Notes under the pieces: model-generated
What the model saw: the letters and a program-made list of their open reading frames with translations, nothing else
Databases searched by the model: none
Told to the model about the DNA's origin: nothing
Origin: Spongilla lacustris
Lineage: Eukaryota; Porifera; Demospongiae; Spongillida; Spongillidae
Reading direction: 5' to 3'
NCBI GenBank assembly: GCA_949361645.1
Contig: OX442435.1
Coordinates: forward strand, 3,272,220 to 3,336,219
Length of the DNA stretch: 64,000 nucleotides
Shown: piece after piece, positions 12,001 through 27,000 of the stretch
Numbering within the stretch: the first letter of the stretch is position 1
How the letters are laid out: the number at the start of each line of letters is the position of its first letter
Translations under genes and position numbers: made by a program

Positions 12001-15000
12001 GATAAATTGAACAATTTATTAAAAATTCATGGCTAACCACAAAACATGATATTACTAAACAATTTATTAAAAATTCATAGTTAACCACAAATGTAATTAC
12101 CTCGCCAGTCGCCATGTTTAAAATTCATAGCTAAATTAACTCCCACATGCGTGCCTAAGAATGGCTATGAATTGTGATTCAGATTTGTGCTGCTCATCAA
12201 CTCCCCCTGAGCTTCCCGCCAACGCAGATATTTGGATTTATAATCCAGAAGGTTCCCACAACGGCGAAAACAAAACAGTATGTCTACCTCCACTGTGTGG
12301 TCGCATTTCAAGGTGCACAGGCTCCATGCCTCTAAAGAAAAGAAATACGCTGTGTTTGCAGACAAAGCATGGTGTGACTACTGCCTCAAGCCATTCTTTA
12401 GAGAGCACTCTACTCTTCTGAGGCACCTGCAACGTTTTCATAAACAGCAGCTGTCCAATTCATGCGATCAAAGCGATTCCTCTATCAGCAAGGAGAAACA
12501 ACAAACAACTCTCGAAGTGAAAAAGGCTCAACTAGAGCAGTATTTTTCATCTAAAGTTCCCCCTTTAACAAAGGGTGAACACGAGAACGCCGTCACTTGC
12601 ATGGTGCGATAATCTTCTTCCACCGCTTCTCGCTGACAGCTTATCATTCAACAAATTCATCACTTGCGTTTCAAGGGGTTCATTTCAGATGCTTGGTAGA
12701 ACAAAGATGACTGAAATGGTCAATGAGCTGTATGCAGCAATGATGGTTAAGTTAAAGGCTTTGCTACAGCAGTCCACGTCAGTTTCTCTTACAACTGATG
12801 CAGCAAAGATGCCGACAGGAGATTCTACGTTGCAGTCACAGGTCACTGGATAAGTTCAGATTGGGAACTTTTGTCAGCAGTATTTGATGTGAGCATTAGC
12901 AATGTATCTCACACTGCACAGGAGATTGTATCGGTGTTGAATGAGGTGGGAGCAAAGTACACACTAGATGATAGGTTGGATGCTATAGCCACAGATAATG
13001 GTGCTAACTTTGTGGCAGCTGTGGAAGAGCTGATGGTGAATGGAATTTGCGAAGAGCATGTACGGTGTGCATGTCACACTCTACAGTTATCAATAAAGAA
13101 CCACATTGACCCACCTAAACTGAAGAACGCACCTGCACCCATCAACCCTACCAGCGAATTGATAGCTACCTTCAGAAAACTAGTAAACATGCATCACCTT
13201 TGTTAACTGAAAATCTACATACTGCACAGTCAGGTGGACCAGCTGCTGAAGTCATAGTAGAGATCCTGGAGGATGATGTAAATGAAGGCAGTAGACAAGA
13301 AGGTGCTGATGATGCTGCAACCAACCATCACAACGTTCACCACGTCGCCACACACTTAAGCTTATTCAAGATGTAGTGACAAGGTAGAACTCAACATATT
13401 ATATGGTTTCACGATGTGTGCAGCTTAAGCTTCCTCTGTGCAAGCTTGGAAGGGCGTTCAGATAATGACTGGGTAACTGGAGAGCTGCTGTGTCACTTCA
13501 TGAAGCCATTCCAAATCGTGACGGATTACCTTCAAGGGGAGAAGTACCCCACCCTTAGTAGCCTATCCCGGAAAGTTACTCAACTACTTCTGTATTTGAG
13601 CAGGCCAAAACCACCTCAATCCTGGGGCTTAAATAAGGATTGGGCTGATCTTCCCATGGCAGTCACCTGTATGAGAGACTTTCTTCTCAATGATCTCACA
13701 AAGCGATGGGACACAGGCAACGTACTCCTGGGGATGGCAGCATTTGTTGACCCAAGGCACAAGAGCCTAGAGTGGTTGAAACATCACCAGCAACACACCA
13801 TCCAAAAACAACTGCTAGAGGAGATGTTTGCTGTGTCTGGGTTACAAAAGACAGAGATCGCACCTGGTAATGAAGATGATGCTCAAATTGTTAAGCGGCG
13901 GTGCTTTGATGACTGCGATTTTCTGGATGAAGATGAACCGGATGAACAAGACACTTCAGAAGCAGCTGCAGGTGCCCTTCAGAGAGCCGCGAGTATGATG
14001 CATGGCTGCTTGTTCTTGAGGCCCGAGTCGTAGATGCAAATTCCCCTATTGACCCTCTAACGTGGTCGAAAATGCACGATGGGCATTTCCCCACAATTGC
14101 AAAGCTTGCCAGGAAGTATTTAGCTATTCCTGCTTCTTCAGCTCCATCCGAGCGGGTGTTTTTGCGAGCTAAGCTGATTCAACAGCGCCAGAGATGGAAC
14201 CTTCTCCCTTAACGTTTGGAGGCGTGTGTCATGGTGAAGCTCAATGCATGGTTAATTACAAGTGTTTAGATAGCAAGCACGCTGTTTGCATCACTGCATG
14301 TTATGTATCTCAGACTCAGATACTGTATCTGTAATTTGTAAATTGTAACCATTACCAGCTGATTGTAATAACTATATAGCTATAGACATTGCAAAATGAA
14401 TTAATAATTAAGTGGGTGGATCCCGGCCTGCCGACCTGTCAGGTCATGGTCCGGCCTGTCAGGTCATGGTCCGGCCTGTCAGGTCATCGTCCGGCCTGTC
14501 AGGTCACGGTCCGGCCTGCCAGGCCAAGCTAAATGTCCAGCCTGGCAGGCCGGACTGGCCTTCGGCAACCCTGGCAGGAAATCCCTTTTATGCATGGTTT
14601 GGCATTAGTAACATCTACAAATCTTATGCACATACACATGTACATGTACATAATATCTCCATGTTTGCATATTCATCTGTAACTTCTTCTACCATTATGC
14701 TGTAAAATTTGACTAGTTTAAGAGGTTTCAGGACTTTCTCGTGCAAACATAACACAATTACATGGATTGTTTCATTTTAAATTCTTTTTGATGTATACTT
14801 TTGGGATTTTTTTTACCTTTCTCTAATAACTGGATCGGATCTAGAGGCATATTCCAAAGTCTGTTTGTAAAACACTCAGCAGTGCTGTCATCTCTGTGAC
14901 TCCTTAATTGAAAACATTGCATCACACATACATGTAGTTTATGCCCTCCACTATATAATAACAAACAATGTTTATTTCAATTTGAAATATCAGTACTCAG

Positions 15001-18000
15001 ATTTTCAACAAATTGTGTCTTTTTATCAGGATTAACAAATCTTTCAAAAAATCCCACATCTTGATGATACTCATTTAACTGGTGCTTGTTTAAAAATCCA
15101 TTGGCCTTGCGAAAAAAATTTAAACGCACTCTTAACAAAATCCCCTAGCTTATCTGTTGATGCAGATGAGAAGAGAACACAGTACTTACAATATCCCCCA
15201 CTTTGTAAAGGTGAGTATGCAAGCCATCTGTACTCATCCAGCTATGACTTCTGAAATGTCAGTGGGATGATCTTTTCAAGAGCTCTCATTTTATATGTGG
15301 CAAAAACTGATGATTTGTATTCTGCTTTGACTTCGTTTTATCTTGTGGGAATTGAGATGGTGGCAACCATCCTAATATCATAATCATTCTCATGTTGCAG
15401 ACTTCTCCACCAGGGCCTCTAATTGTCCTAAACTAGAGCATTGGGACATTGCTAAGGAACAGGATTGATTGAGCTACTACACCTTCTCTTTGTTTACTGC
15501 CGTCACTTCCATCGCTATTTACTTCAATCATTGAAGATTGTAAAGCAGAAAGATTTCAAATTTCACCTGAATCACCATCAAAATCACTGTCACCATATTC
15601 CTGATCACTTCCGTAATGACCTTCAAATTCTTCTACTTCCATGGATTGCAGTGCTTCTGGAAAGCCAATGGATTATTTTACCTGAACTGAACAATTTGTT
15701 TTCTCTATGTCTTTGCCTTCTTCATAACTGTAACCCTCCGAAGCATGTTGCTAAACTTTCCGTCACGTGACACAGTAAACATGTATATGATGTAGTATAT
15801 CTTATCCATCCCATAGTTCTCCCTGACGCCTTTGAGACTAAATGCCAACTCAGTCTGAGTCATTGTTATATTGCTCTGAGTCATTGTGGCTTTGGGCGGA
15901 GTGCTAATTGCGTTCATAGCTCTGAGCTGTAACCTAATTGTGTCATAGCTCTGGGCTTTGGGCTTAATGGCCGTAACGCTAGCTGCGTCATAGCTCTGAG
16001 CTTAACAGCTTTTGTGTCTTGAGCACAACGTCTAAACCGCTCGAAGCTCATCGCTCGAGAGCGCGACCTACTGGGCCACCGTAGAGGTTCCCCTATATAT
16101 TTTGTGCATTCATACATGACTGAATGGCTTTTCAGAGTCAGATGCTGGAGCGTTTGATGTTTGCACAACTTGTCTGCTGCTACCTGTGATCTACATGTAT
16201 ACGTGCAACTTGCGTGCAAGTACGTGTGTCAGACACCTAATGCATGTGATTTGGCATCTCTGCCTGCTTAGGTCATCGAACTTATACCCATGTCGAGGTT
16301 CCATGATTAATACCTGTGGATAACGCGTTTCCAGCACTCCCTGTGCTAATTGATGCGCACGTGGTAAAACAGGGCAACAGTTGTTGTGTTGGTTTGTGCA
16401 AAAAATAGTGAGCTATCTGGAATGTGTACTTACCACAATCGAAGCATTTTCTACATTTGCACAGTATATTTTGCAGATACTGGCTCTGATGTATGGTGTC
16501 TGATAATGAACTTAGCCCCCATTATTGGAAATACCATAAATAAAAAAATTTCGTATGCTCTAAGTTGGGCTTAGCTCGACCTTTGTGTTTCAGCAGACTA
16601 CATGTAAGTTGCATATAGCCAAATAGCAATGGTTGTAGAACAGCTAAGGATGAAGCTGCATATGGAAGTTGCACATGATCATATTCTATCATATTTGAAC
16701 ATAGCACAAGATGAAATCACAGCTGATAATTGCAAAGTTGTGTATTGTTTTTATTTATATGAATTGTCCAAATTGGAATAAAAATGATTACTCGTGTTTA
16801 CCACTTAGTTGTTGGAGGGCTAGGAGAGTGGTGGGGTGTTCGGATGGAACAAGTTTTGTCAGTGGGCGCATAAATTCTTGTACTCCAAGCTCAGCCACTT
16901 TCCGTTTAAGCCAAGTGAGCCTACAATTAAAAATAAAGCGCATTTTGCAAAATACAAATCTTGAAACACACCCAGCTGAAACGTGGTGGACGAAGTGTAA
17001 ATATGCGAGTATTACTGCGATGGTCTTGTTTTGTCTCCAATAGCGCAGTATGAGGCCTGCCAAGTTGATACGGATGATCTATGCTAACAATGAGCTGCCT
17101 TTCTTACTTTCCACTTTAGGATTGTTCCGAAGCATGTTGCTAAACTTTCCATCACGTGACACCGTAGACATGTATATGATGTAATATATCCTATCCATGC
17201 CATAGTTCTCCCTGAGACTTAACGCCTTTGAGACTAAATGCCAACTCAGTCTGAGTCATTGTTATATTGCTCTGAGTCATTGTGGCTTTGGGCGGAGTGC
17301 TAATTGCGTCATAGCTCTGAGCTGTAACCTAATTGTGTCATAGCTCTGGGCTTTGGGCTTAATGGCCGTAACGCTAGCTGCGTCATAGCTCTGAGCTTAA
17401 CAGCTTTTGTGTCTTGAGCACAACGTCTAAACCGCTCAAAGCTCATGCTGTTGGTAAGGAGCAAAACAAGAGTTCTTTGTGGTACTTTCTCACGCTGCGT
17501 GTGTCGTAGGTTTGTTTTGAAGCTTAAAATAAAATTGTTTGGCCCATACATGTTGCAGTTTTAGCATAATTATGAGGCAGTTTTGTGGGGTTTTGATCTT
17601 CTAACAGGAATTATATGTAGCATCAACGCTCCTATTTTCATGTTTGGCTATAAGCATTGTTTGTCGTGAAGTGGTTGGATGGCTGGAAAGAAGTTCTGTC
17701 TTGGCAACATGAAGAAAGGGAACACTGAGTAGAGCGGCCTAATTAGTACAAAAAAGTCTGAAGGATGTTTGGAACCAGCGAGCTTTATTAACCTCCCTCA
17801 AAGCTTTCTTAGATCGTTCTGAAGTTCCCTGGAGCAAGGGATCTTCAAGTATATCAGCCTCAGCCATGCATTTTTTATTACATGAAGGCCCGTCTCCAAA
17901 CTATTTTGAAAAAGAAAAAATCATTTTGACATTTCATTATAACCCCCCTCCCCTCCCCCCCCCCCCCTCGTAACGTCTTTACTATTATGATTACAGTTAT

Positions 18001-21000
18001 AAATTTATATACAAAGCTTCATTTCTTCTTACTCTTTCCATAAACACATGTAGGACAAGCAAAGCCAACTTCAGTGAATTCAAAGATGTAGTCAGCTGGG
18101 ATGCATTTACATGTAACATGGATCCAGTTGAAATATTTAGCAGTGCATTCCGTCCATACCTCATTTTCTTCTGGTAACCTACACACTATACATACTTAAT
18201 TATCAAACTTCTCATTGTCTATTTCATCACATTTGTCTTCTTGCTGAACCATCTCTCTTGTTTCTTTCCACATGAAGCCTTATAAAGAAAATAGCATTCA
18301 AAAGAGATGCTGTATTCCAGTCAGGACCACTGTCTGCAATAATTTAAGCAACCTTCTTTTGAAACCACATCAAGCTGAGGTTTTAGATCTGTCAAATGTG
18401 CTTCACTACTTGATCTGCTATACTTTCCAGCTCTCACACATATCGTTGCAGGTCCAGTGTGAGGAATTTTTAAAATATGCATCCTACCAAGTGAGTCATG
18501 CAGTTAAAACATCAGCCTTACTCATTAGTTTTATTAACGTCAACTTCAAATAAAGGTTCTGTACATACAGGACTCACAGATGAAGCTGCAGTATTTCTCT
18601 TTGCACACACAGGACCCAGATGCAGTGACAGAGCGAGACGAAGAAAGAAAAAAAAAGACTCATAAACTGTAGCAGAGCTATAACATACTTGTACATATAC
18701 ACGTACTCAGTTTATAAATTTAATATCAGGCCTATTTAATCTTTGTTCTTTATTTCCCCATTTTTGGAGCAGTAGCTCTCTGTATGCGGTATGCTCTCTT
18801 ATAACAGTTCTGAAAACGGTGCTTTGGATTGTTGATACAATTGTTGGAATCCATTTTTATCAACAATAAACAGTGCAAATCTGAAAACGTCACATGCTTG
18901 CACATGTCAAGATGACATTATCATTTCCAAAATAGTTTGGAGATGCCCCAAGACCGTGTCGAGCATCGAAACAATTTTTTTTCATGGGCATTGCCAATCC
19001 ATTAATTCCATAATCTATGCATGTACAATGTACATATGTAGTTGTGATTACCTCATATCTTTAAATGTAAAGGTTAAAAATGAATATACAATAATGCTTG
19101 TGGAAAGCACATTAAAGCATTCTGTTTTGTCATACATGTAGATAGTTTAGAGATCGATAGAAAGCACAGTTAATTGTCATGAATTATCACCTACACTCCA
19201 TCGGGAGATCTGCTTTGTGTTCGCGTGTAGCTAATTGACTACTGAGACAAATACTATTTATGGCTGAGGCAATGACAAAACCCGACAAAATGCTGTTGAA
19301 AATGTGTTTTCTGATGATGGCTTCAAGATGCAGACTCCATCCTTGAGAAGCGCTATTGAGTATGCTAAAAAACTCTTACATTGGTTTTCATTGCCTAATA
19401 ATGAGGTCTTCTACGAGTTTGCAGAGAAGTTTGTATTTGATGTTGATGGATGTTTTGATCCACCTAAGAAAGAAAGGAAATGCGATAGTATGTTGCAAGG
19501 AAGCTACATTTATGTGGAGCTCATATCACAAACTGAGTACATCTGATAATTTTGTTAAGAACTGGCTGCCTCCATCAATTCTTTGCCAAACCCGATTTTT
19601 ATCAATATGTGATGGAGTGTGTGCTAAAAGTCAAGATCAAGACACTATTTCCTATTAATGCCCACTATGTAAATGACCGACTATAGGAACTTTGAGTTAT
19701 GAAGAAAAAAATGCACTGCAGTATGCAGCTGGATACATTCTGCGAGCAATACATTTAAAAAAAAATTGAAAAGTCGTCTAACCCTGCTAAACAACATCTT
19801 GGATGACATGCTACAGTCAGAAATAGAATACCATAAATCTGATCACTGGATTAAACTAGTTGACCGAGGTGGATTAAACTGTGTGAGTAATGCCATGTAC
19901 ATGTACATGGCAATGGAGCTTGAGGTGCAGAAACAGCTGCAGCAGGACTCAACACTTCTAAGTTTATGGTCAAACTGGCTAAATGTTTATTGGACAGTGA
20001 AGACATCATGTTCTATTGTTGCAGCCCCTTGGGAAAGTGGGGGATGAAATGGAAATGGAGCTGAAGTGGAAGTGGAGCTGTTAGGAATGGGGTGATTGAC
20101 ATGTGGCTCACAATCAGAGGTTTTTCATACGCAAGTGACTGGAAGGAAAAGTTAAAAGTACAGGAAAAGAAGACAATGCAGAAGTCTAAAGGGATAAGAA
20201 AAACTCTGTATATAGACTGACTTTACACATTCACATTTTGATATACACTGTTACATGTACATACAATAGTTTTCAATCATTAATCATGCCACTTTGCTTT
20301 ATTTTTCCTTTTCAGAAGTGGTGTTCTCATTGGGGTAGATTGGAAGTTGATTTTTCGCTCCTAGACAATTGCCTTGCACAGACAGTCTGCACATAGTGTC
20401 AACAATACATATTGTCCGCAAATTCTCAGTTCTGGAATTCAGACACATTAGGATTATCACTTGTTGCACTTCTCCGTTGTTGGCAGCCAAAAAAAAATTT
20501 GAGAGGATCTTGGCCTATCCTCTGACTTACAATGTAGAAATGATTCAACACCTTCCAGAGTGAACGAAGGAATTTACTAAAGATGAATGTGTAAAAGTGC
20601 ATGAAGTGAATTTTGTTACCGCAATCCATTCTTACCTGTAATCCTCAGACCCACTAATGTTTGAGGGCTTAATAGCATTTTCTGTTTCTCACTAGCACTG
20701 AAACCTGGTTTTGCCTGGACCTTTGCTCCCAAGTATGCAGGTAACCTAACAATTCCTCATTTAGCCACAGGTAACAATACTTCTATGTTAATGAGGACTG
20801 ACCTTCAAATGAAAATCATCTCCAGACCTGTACTGTGCTGAAATACATTTTTCTTATCACACACCTGAGGTGTAGTTGGATACATATACATTACGTGTAA
20901 GAGCATAAAAAAACTTGTCAAGCATGGTCACAAATTTGGCTGTCTCTTGCACTGCAGTGTCACCAGATAAGACCAGCGCCTTGGGAACAGTTCACTAAGT

Positions 21001-24000
21001 ACATGTAAGTAGCTGCAAAAAAGGGAATGAAGTGAATGCTGCTATACAGTATTCTCTGACTGAAGTAGGTCAACCCTCATCTGTGAAAATGATGTTAGCT
21101 GTATAATGCTCTAGTTTGATATTAGGCAAGAGAAGCATTTCTATGCTTTTTTTCTCTATCACGATAGTACATATCAGTTATATGCTGAGATGTCACTTCC
21201 GTTGCACTGAATGTAGCATAAGCAATGCAAAATCATACATCGGCATGTGAAAAAAATATTATCTGGCCTTTGACGCTAAACAATTTCTTGTAGTCTTAGA
21301 TGTAATTGATCAGAGAAAATCAAACAGAAGCGTTTCTCAAGAGAATTCTTATTTTGACGGCTTTGAAGAGAAACTTCTCTGAGCCCATTAGCTTTAAAAA
21401 TCGTCAGTTTGCCACAGCTCTATAAAATGTGAAGGTGTTCATAAACAAAGAGATTAGTATGTAAAATGTATCTGAAATCCACGTCTTACACAGCCTACCA
21501 TATTGAAGCAAACAGTTGGTCACCTGATACAGTAGCATAAGAAAACTGCACGCATGGGTATTTCATTGGCGTGAAAAAATTGCAGACCATAAAAACAAGC
21601 ATAGAGTTTGTTACAGTAGGACAAGTATCCTCATTAAGACACTTTTTCATAGGCAACCAAATGTTTACTGATGTCACCCAGGTCAGTGAAACCAATCAGC
21701 TTGTCATTGCTCTTGTCATACACAAGGTCTTCCCTACTAAACATATCATCTATTACAAGTTTGCCATTCCTTAAGCATTGGCAATTTTGCTACTCTGACA
21801 AGCTGTTCATCAATGTCTAGGGTAAATCCATTTGCTGCTTTTGATTACATGCGTGTAGTCCCATAGTGCACGCTGAAAAGGCAACTTCAAACAACCACTC
21901 TCTCTCAGTGCCTCATATGCACCACTAGACTTGTAACATAAATATAGACACCATCATGCCATTTCACTGAAAAGGCAACTTCAAACAACCACTCTCTCTC
22001 AGTGCCTCATATGCACCACTAGACTTGTAACATAAATATAGACACCATCATGCCATTTCATTGCAGTGGCTTTCTGGACACATGATGCATTGAGTTGTGA
22101 CCAAAACAGTCTTTGGAATGATCCTTCTGTATGCAGCTTAACAACATCTTCATGCATGTCACTGTTTAGGTGCACTTTGTAGCCATACATATATGAGTTA
22201 ACGTCCTCTCTAGGCTGCGAATGTCTGGTGTTGATGTCGTTATTTTAAATCCTTCTCTTCCTCTACCAAATAACGGTGATTTATGTGGCTATTTACACCC
22301 ACTCTTTTAAGTGCTACATGTATTACATGTTGGTATCTACATGTACTTATAGTTATGTGAAGATCTTGTAGCATGGACGACATTTGCTATATGGACTATT
22401 GGAGTCTAAGAAGAACTCACATTGAGATGAGCGGATAGAAAGTAACCAAGTCCTCCAATGCAAGAAGCATCCCTATGAGAAAAAAGTCTAACTCACCTAC
22501 ATGTAATTTCCCAGCACATTATCTGCACCAAGGAGTTGACGAGGTATGCAACGTAGAACACTGCAAGAGGCATAAATCATGCAAAAAGACACTCCAGTTA
22601 AATGTGAGTTTAATTTGGATGGTGAATTGCACCCTGGATGTGTTTGGCACTTGATAGTAGGAAGGTTTACAGATGATGATGACATCACTATCAGAGGGTA
22701 GAGAGATGTCCACGCAACTTCAGGGCAGAGTAGATAAAAGATCAAGTTTGAGCCAATGTAGATTGGTGGAGGACTATACTGAAACTCAGAAAATTAAGCA
22801 CACACTTTGTCCAAAGGCATTGACACCAAGAGTGTTCTTAGAAACCAAGTACTGTTTAAAAACCCTCTAGGAATGTGTTGTTCATACATGTACATTGTAA
22901 ATGGCATTACAGTTGGGCTTGCAAGGCGATGAATATTCATAATGACATGTTCCTTTTATGATAATTTGTTAACCATCTATGAATACTAAATTTCCAACAA
23001 GTTACATTTATACTCTACATGTACATTTACATGTATGTGCCCACACTTGTGAGACAGTCCTTCTTTTGGCTGCATGTTCCTCATGCACATCAACTGGTTC
23101 AAATTTTTTTTTTTTTTTTCATAGCTACATGTATTTTTAGTCAAGCAGCTGTCATGCATTTCCAAGGCCCATTGTGCAAGCGCCACTCATTAGAGGTGCA
23201 ACATTTAATAGATATTTTGCCGTGTGCGTTATTTATACTCTGATGTGTAGCACCTACGTTATGAACCTTATACTGCACCAAACAATGCAAACAAATAATA
23301 CACAACGAAGATGAAGTAGCTTTATTGCACTTGCGGTGTATTGTGAACATTTTAAAGTAATTGAATGGTCAATTTGTCCTCCCAAGACCATAATCAGTCA
23401 GTCATAAATGTGCGTCAAATGACCGATGACTGCACACTATTTTGGAGTCTGATATACTGTACATGTGTTTCTACATTTGTACATCTACGGGCTGTAGACA
23501 TACAGGTTACAAAATACGTGTACATGTACAATGTATACATTGCATGTTTAATCAATGATGCTGGGGTGGCAGTCGAGAGTGGCCAGACGACTGAAGGGGG
23601 CTTTTCCCACAACTCCCATTTGGCTTACCCCCAGCAACTCGTGCTCATCTACATGTAGCAAGGGTTTGGCAAGTGCCGGGCTTGGTCCCCATAACCCTGG
23701 AATGCCCAACACTGATCACGGTTCCTGACTCCCATGCCAAGGAGCGTGAGAGTTGATACAAACCCAAAGCTACATGTACACTAGCAGATATACATGTACC
23801 ATGTTGCGACAGCACCATGCTTAAACGACTGCATTTGTGCAAATCAGAGCGTTGAACTTAGGCTGCCCCTATGGCCCATTAATCTCACTTAACACACATT
23901 TAATTAATGGGCTATGCCAGGGCCACAAAACCTCCCTTGGTACAGAATGTATACTACTGGATTAGTATATTTAAATGCATCCCTTGTACATGTCAAAAAG

Positions 24001-27000
24001 GTTCCCATTCCATCCTGCTCAGTGCCATCTTGTAAGGGTAGTGGAAGCCTAGACAAAGCATCAACATGCTGTGATGTATTTCGATATTTGATTTCATATT
24101 CTAGCCCGCAAAGAACGTTGCATATCTTGTACATTGCTGGCTATTGATATATTTTGCTTTTTACTTATTGCACTTACATGTAGCAGTGGAAAAAGTTATT
24201 GGTGAAAGTGCTGCACACCAAAATAGTAATATTGTATGATTACTGTACTAAATGTACATGTAGATGCAAACTAGATGGTCAAGCTACTACCATAATTTAG
24301 TGATATGTATAGCATTACTGTATTTACAGACTACTTTCTACTCAACTTTTTGAGTAACAATGCCTTAGAAGTTAAGAACGAAACACTACATGATTGCACA
24401 TAATAAAACTTAATACGCTGAATGGTACAACTGTTACATTGGCATTGGAAATCAAATATCGAATTACATCACAGCATGCTAATGCTGATGCCTTGTCTAG
24501 GCTTCCAACTATGGTGTTATTATTTTTAAATTGGTACATGTACATTTACTGTGAAGGATTGTACGTTTCTGTAACCATTATACAATGTACATTAGTAACG
24601 GGAACGGGGTAAATAATTATGTAAAAAAAAATTTACCACTGCTGTACACATACCTTGGGATAAATTTAGATGCTTTATTCTTATCCTAGCGTTGGTCAGC
24701 CAAGATCCACCTAAGGTGCAGCTGATATTTGAACCTCGAGGGCGCCCTGGGGAGGATCGCCAATACTATCTGGAAGAAAAAGAGAATATATGTGTGGTGT
24801 GCGGGAAAGAAAGAGATTGTGTTAGGAAGAATGTTGTTCCCCATGAGTACAGGCAGTGAGTCCTCCACAACATTTATGTTTAAGTGTCATCTACAGTGTG
24901 TATATGCCACACAGGCACTTTCCCTCTCAGATGAAGGAACATCTGTCACATGATGTGGTCCTGCTTTGTACTACTTGTCACCAGATGTCCAGTCACCATG
25001 ATGGCACATTCAAGCGGTATCTTGCTGAAGAATATGGTGCACCACTGAGTGGTGGTCAGTCTCGGAAATATTTTGATGATCCTGCACTTTTAAAGGCAAA
25101 GAATTATGCCAAGTGAGTACATTTACATGTACATGTACATTTACTTCTGCCATGAACATGTAAGTAAATCTAAGATGTACCATGTATGTAAGGTTAGGCA
25201 TGCACGCTGTTTGCAACTACATGTATATGTACAAATGAGCGCTATGCATATATATTTACCTGTACATACACTGAATACCTACAGTACTATATGATTTAAA
25301 GAATACATGTATGTGTACATATACTTGTGTAAGCTTTGTTGCATGTATATTGGTTATCCAGTGGTTGTAATGGTAACAAAAATAATCCTATCACTGGAGA
25401 CATGCTATCGTGCATTGGTGTTAAGTGAAAGCTTATGGTGGGCATGGTTGTGATCATAACCGCACCCATCCTACAGATATACATGTAACATACATGTACA
25501 TGTGTGCAACCTGACAATAATCCCATAACTTATTTGCTCAATTACATGCATAGTACACATGTAGTTACCAGCCCAGGGCAAACGTCTGATCACACACATG
25601 CAACACAGTTTATCCAAATGGCCTCTTGGCAGCCAGCTTACATGTACACAGTAGGGTTGGTGCCTCCTACTATACTACATGATGAAACTGTACATACAAT
25701 GTACCATGTACATGATGAAACTGTATATACAATGTACATACAATGTACCATGTACATGTACATGTACATGTACATGTATACATTGGATATTTGGATATGT
25801 GTGCACAAGTACATATTCTGTTGACATAAGAACATCTTTAATACAAACCATGTTCACAGACATGTACATGTACAAGTCGCAAATGTCAACATGTGCAGCA
25901 CGCTTACTGCAGAATGATTGATGATTACAACAAATAGTCAGCTGTGGTTCCTCATTTGTGAAACATGTGGTCATTGTAATGAAAATGTACATGTACACAC
26001 ACTGGCACATGCTTGATCTCATAATGTTTCTTACATTTATGTATTGATAGAGCTCTACGCAAAGAGGACAACAAGATTCCTGACCAAAGAAAGTTGCAGC
26101 TGATGCAATCATTAGCAGAGCATTTCAATTGTACTCTTGATCAAGTAACCATGGAGCTCATTGTTAAAGCCTCAGAGATGGACACCAGGTTAGAGATTTT
26201 AATGAAGTTGTCAGGGTACATTTTTAAGCAGACTGTATGCCAGGGTGGTACAATCCAGTTATTTTGCTGGTACATGTACATGTAGTTCTGTTGTAATCAC
26301 AGAGGGAGTGTAAAGTACATGTACCAGCAAAATAAGCTTTATGCAGTGGCCATTAATCTTTAATCTCCGTGAAACGATCCTGCATTCAGGATCGGTAAAA
26401 TCCTGAATTCAGGATAATGAGTTCTTCCGTTTATAACAACCTTTGCAGTGAAAATTAAAATCATTAAACTGTTTTTTTCACCAATGGTGCATAGCATGGA
26501 ATATTTTTAATCATCTAGAAAGCTGCCCAAACTTCAAGGATACATGTACATATGCACGTTTCGTTGCTCGCTTACACTGTACATAAATCATAGATTGAAG
26601 AATACCTGGATACGAAACGCGGAGATAATTAGAAATGATCCTAGTTTCGGCACGTGACACATTTGGTGTAATAAAGTTATATAGAGATACCAAGGGCCGA
26701 AACTGACTTGCCGTAATACAAGCGATACAGCCATTACAGGAGACAATTACGGACAGTAAGATGCCTTAAACACAGGCCAAAACAGATCCTCTTAACGAGT
26801 TGCTTACAACTTCCGATACCGTTGGTCCGTTGCTTTCAATACATTTTGTTGTGGCCGGGTTATGTTCGGCTATTCTAGCTTGTCTATACACTGATCACCC
26901 AAGAATAAAAGCACATTCAGCTAGAGAGAGCAGATGTTTCAAACAGGCACATTTGATGGAATTGCCGCCTATTTGGAAACTGCATGTGTCATTGGTCTGC

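Noticed and set aside
25675..26112. 145-codon minus-strand ORF and similar long ORFs rich in H/V or M/Y
   Set aside because: They are produced by TACATG runs, which are open in many frames, and they overlap the start of EXD2 exon 6 on the other strand.
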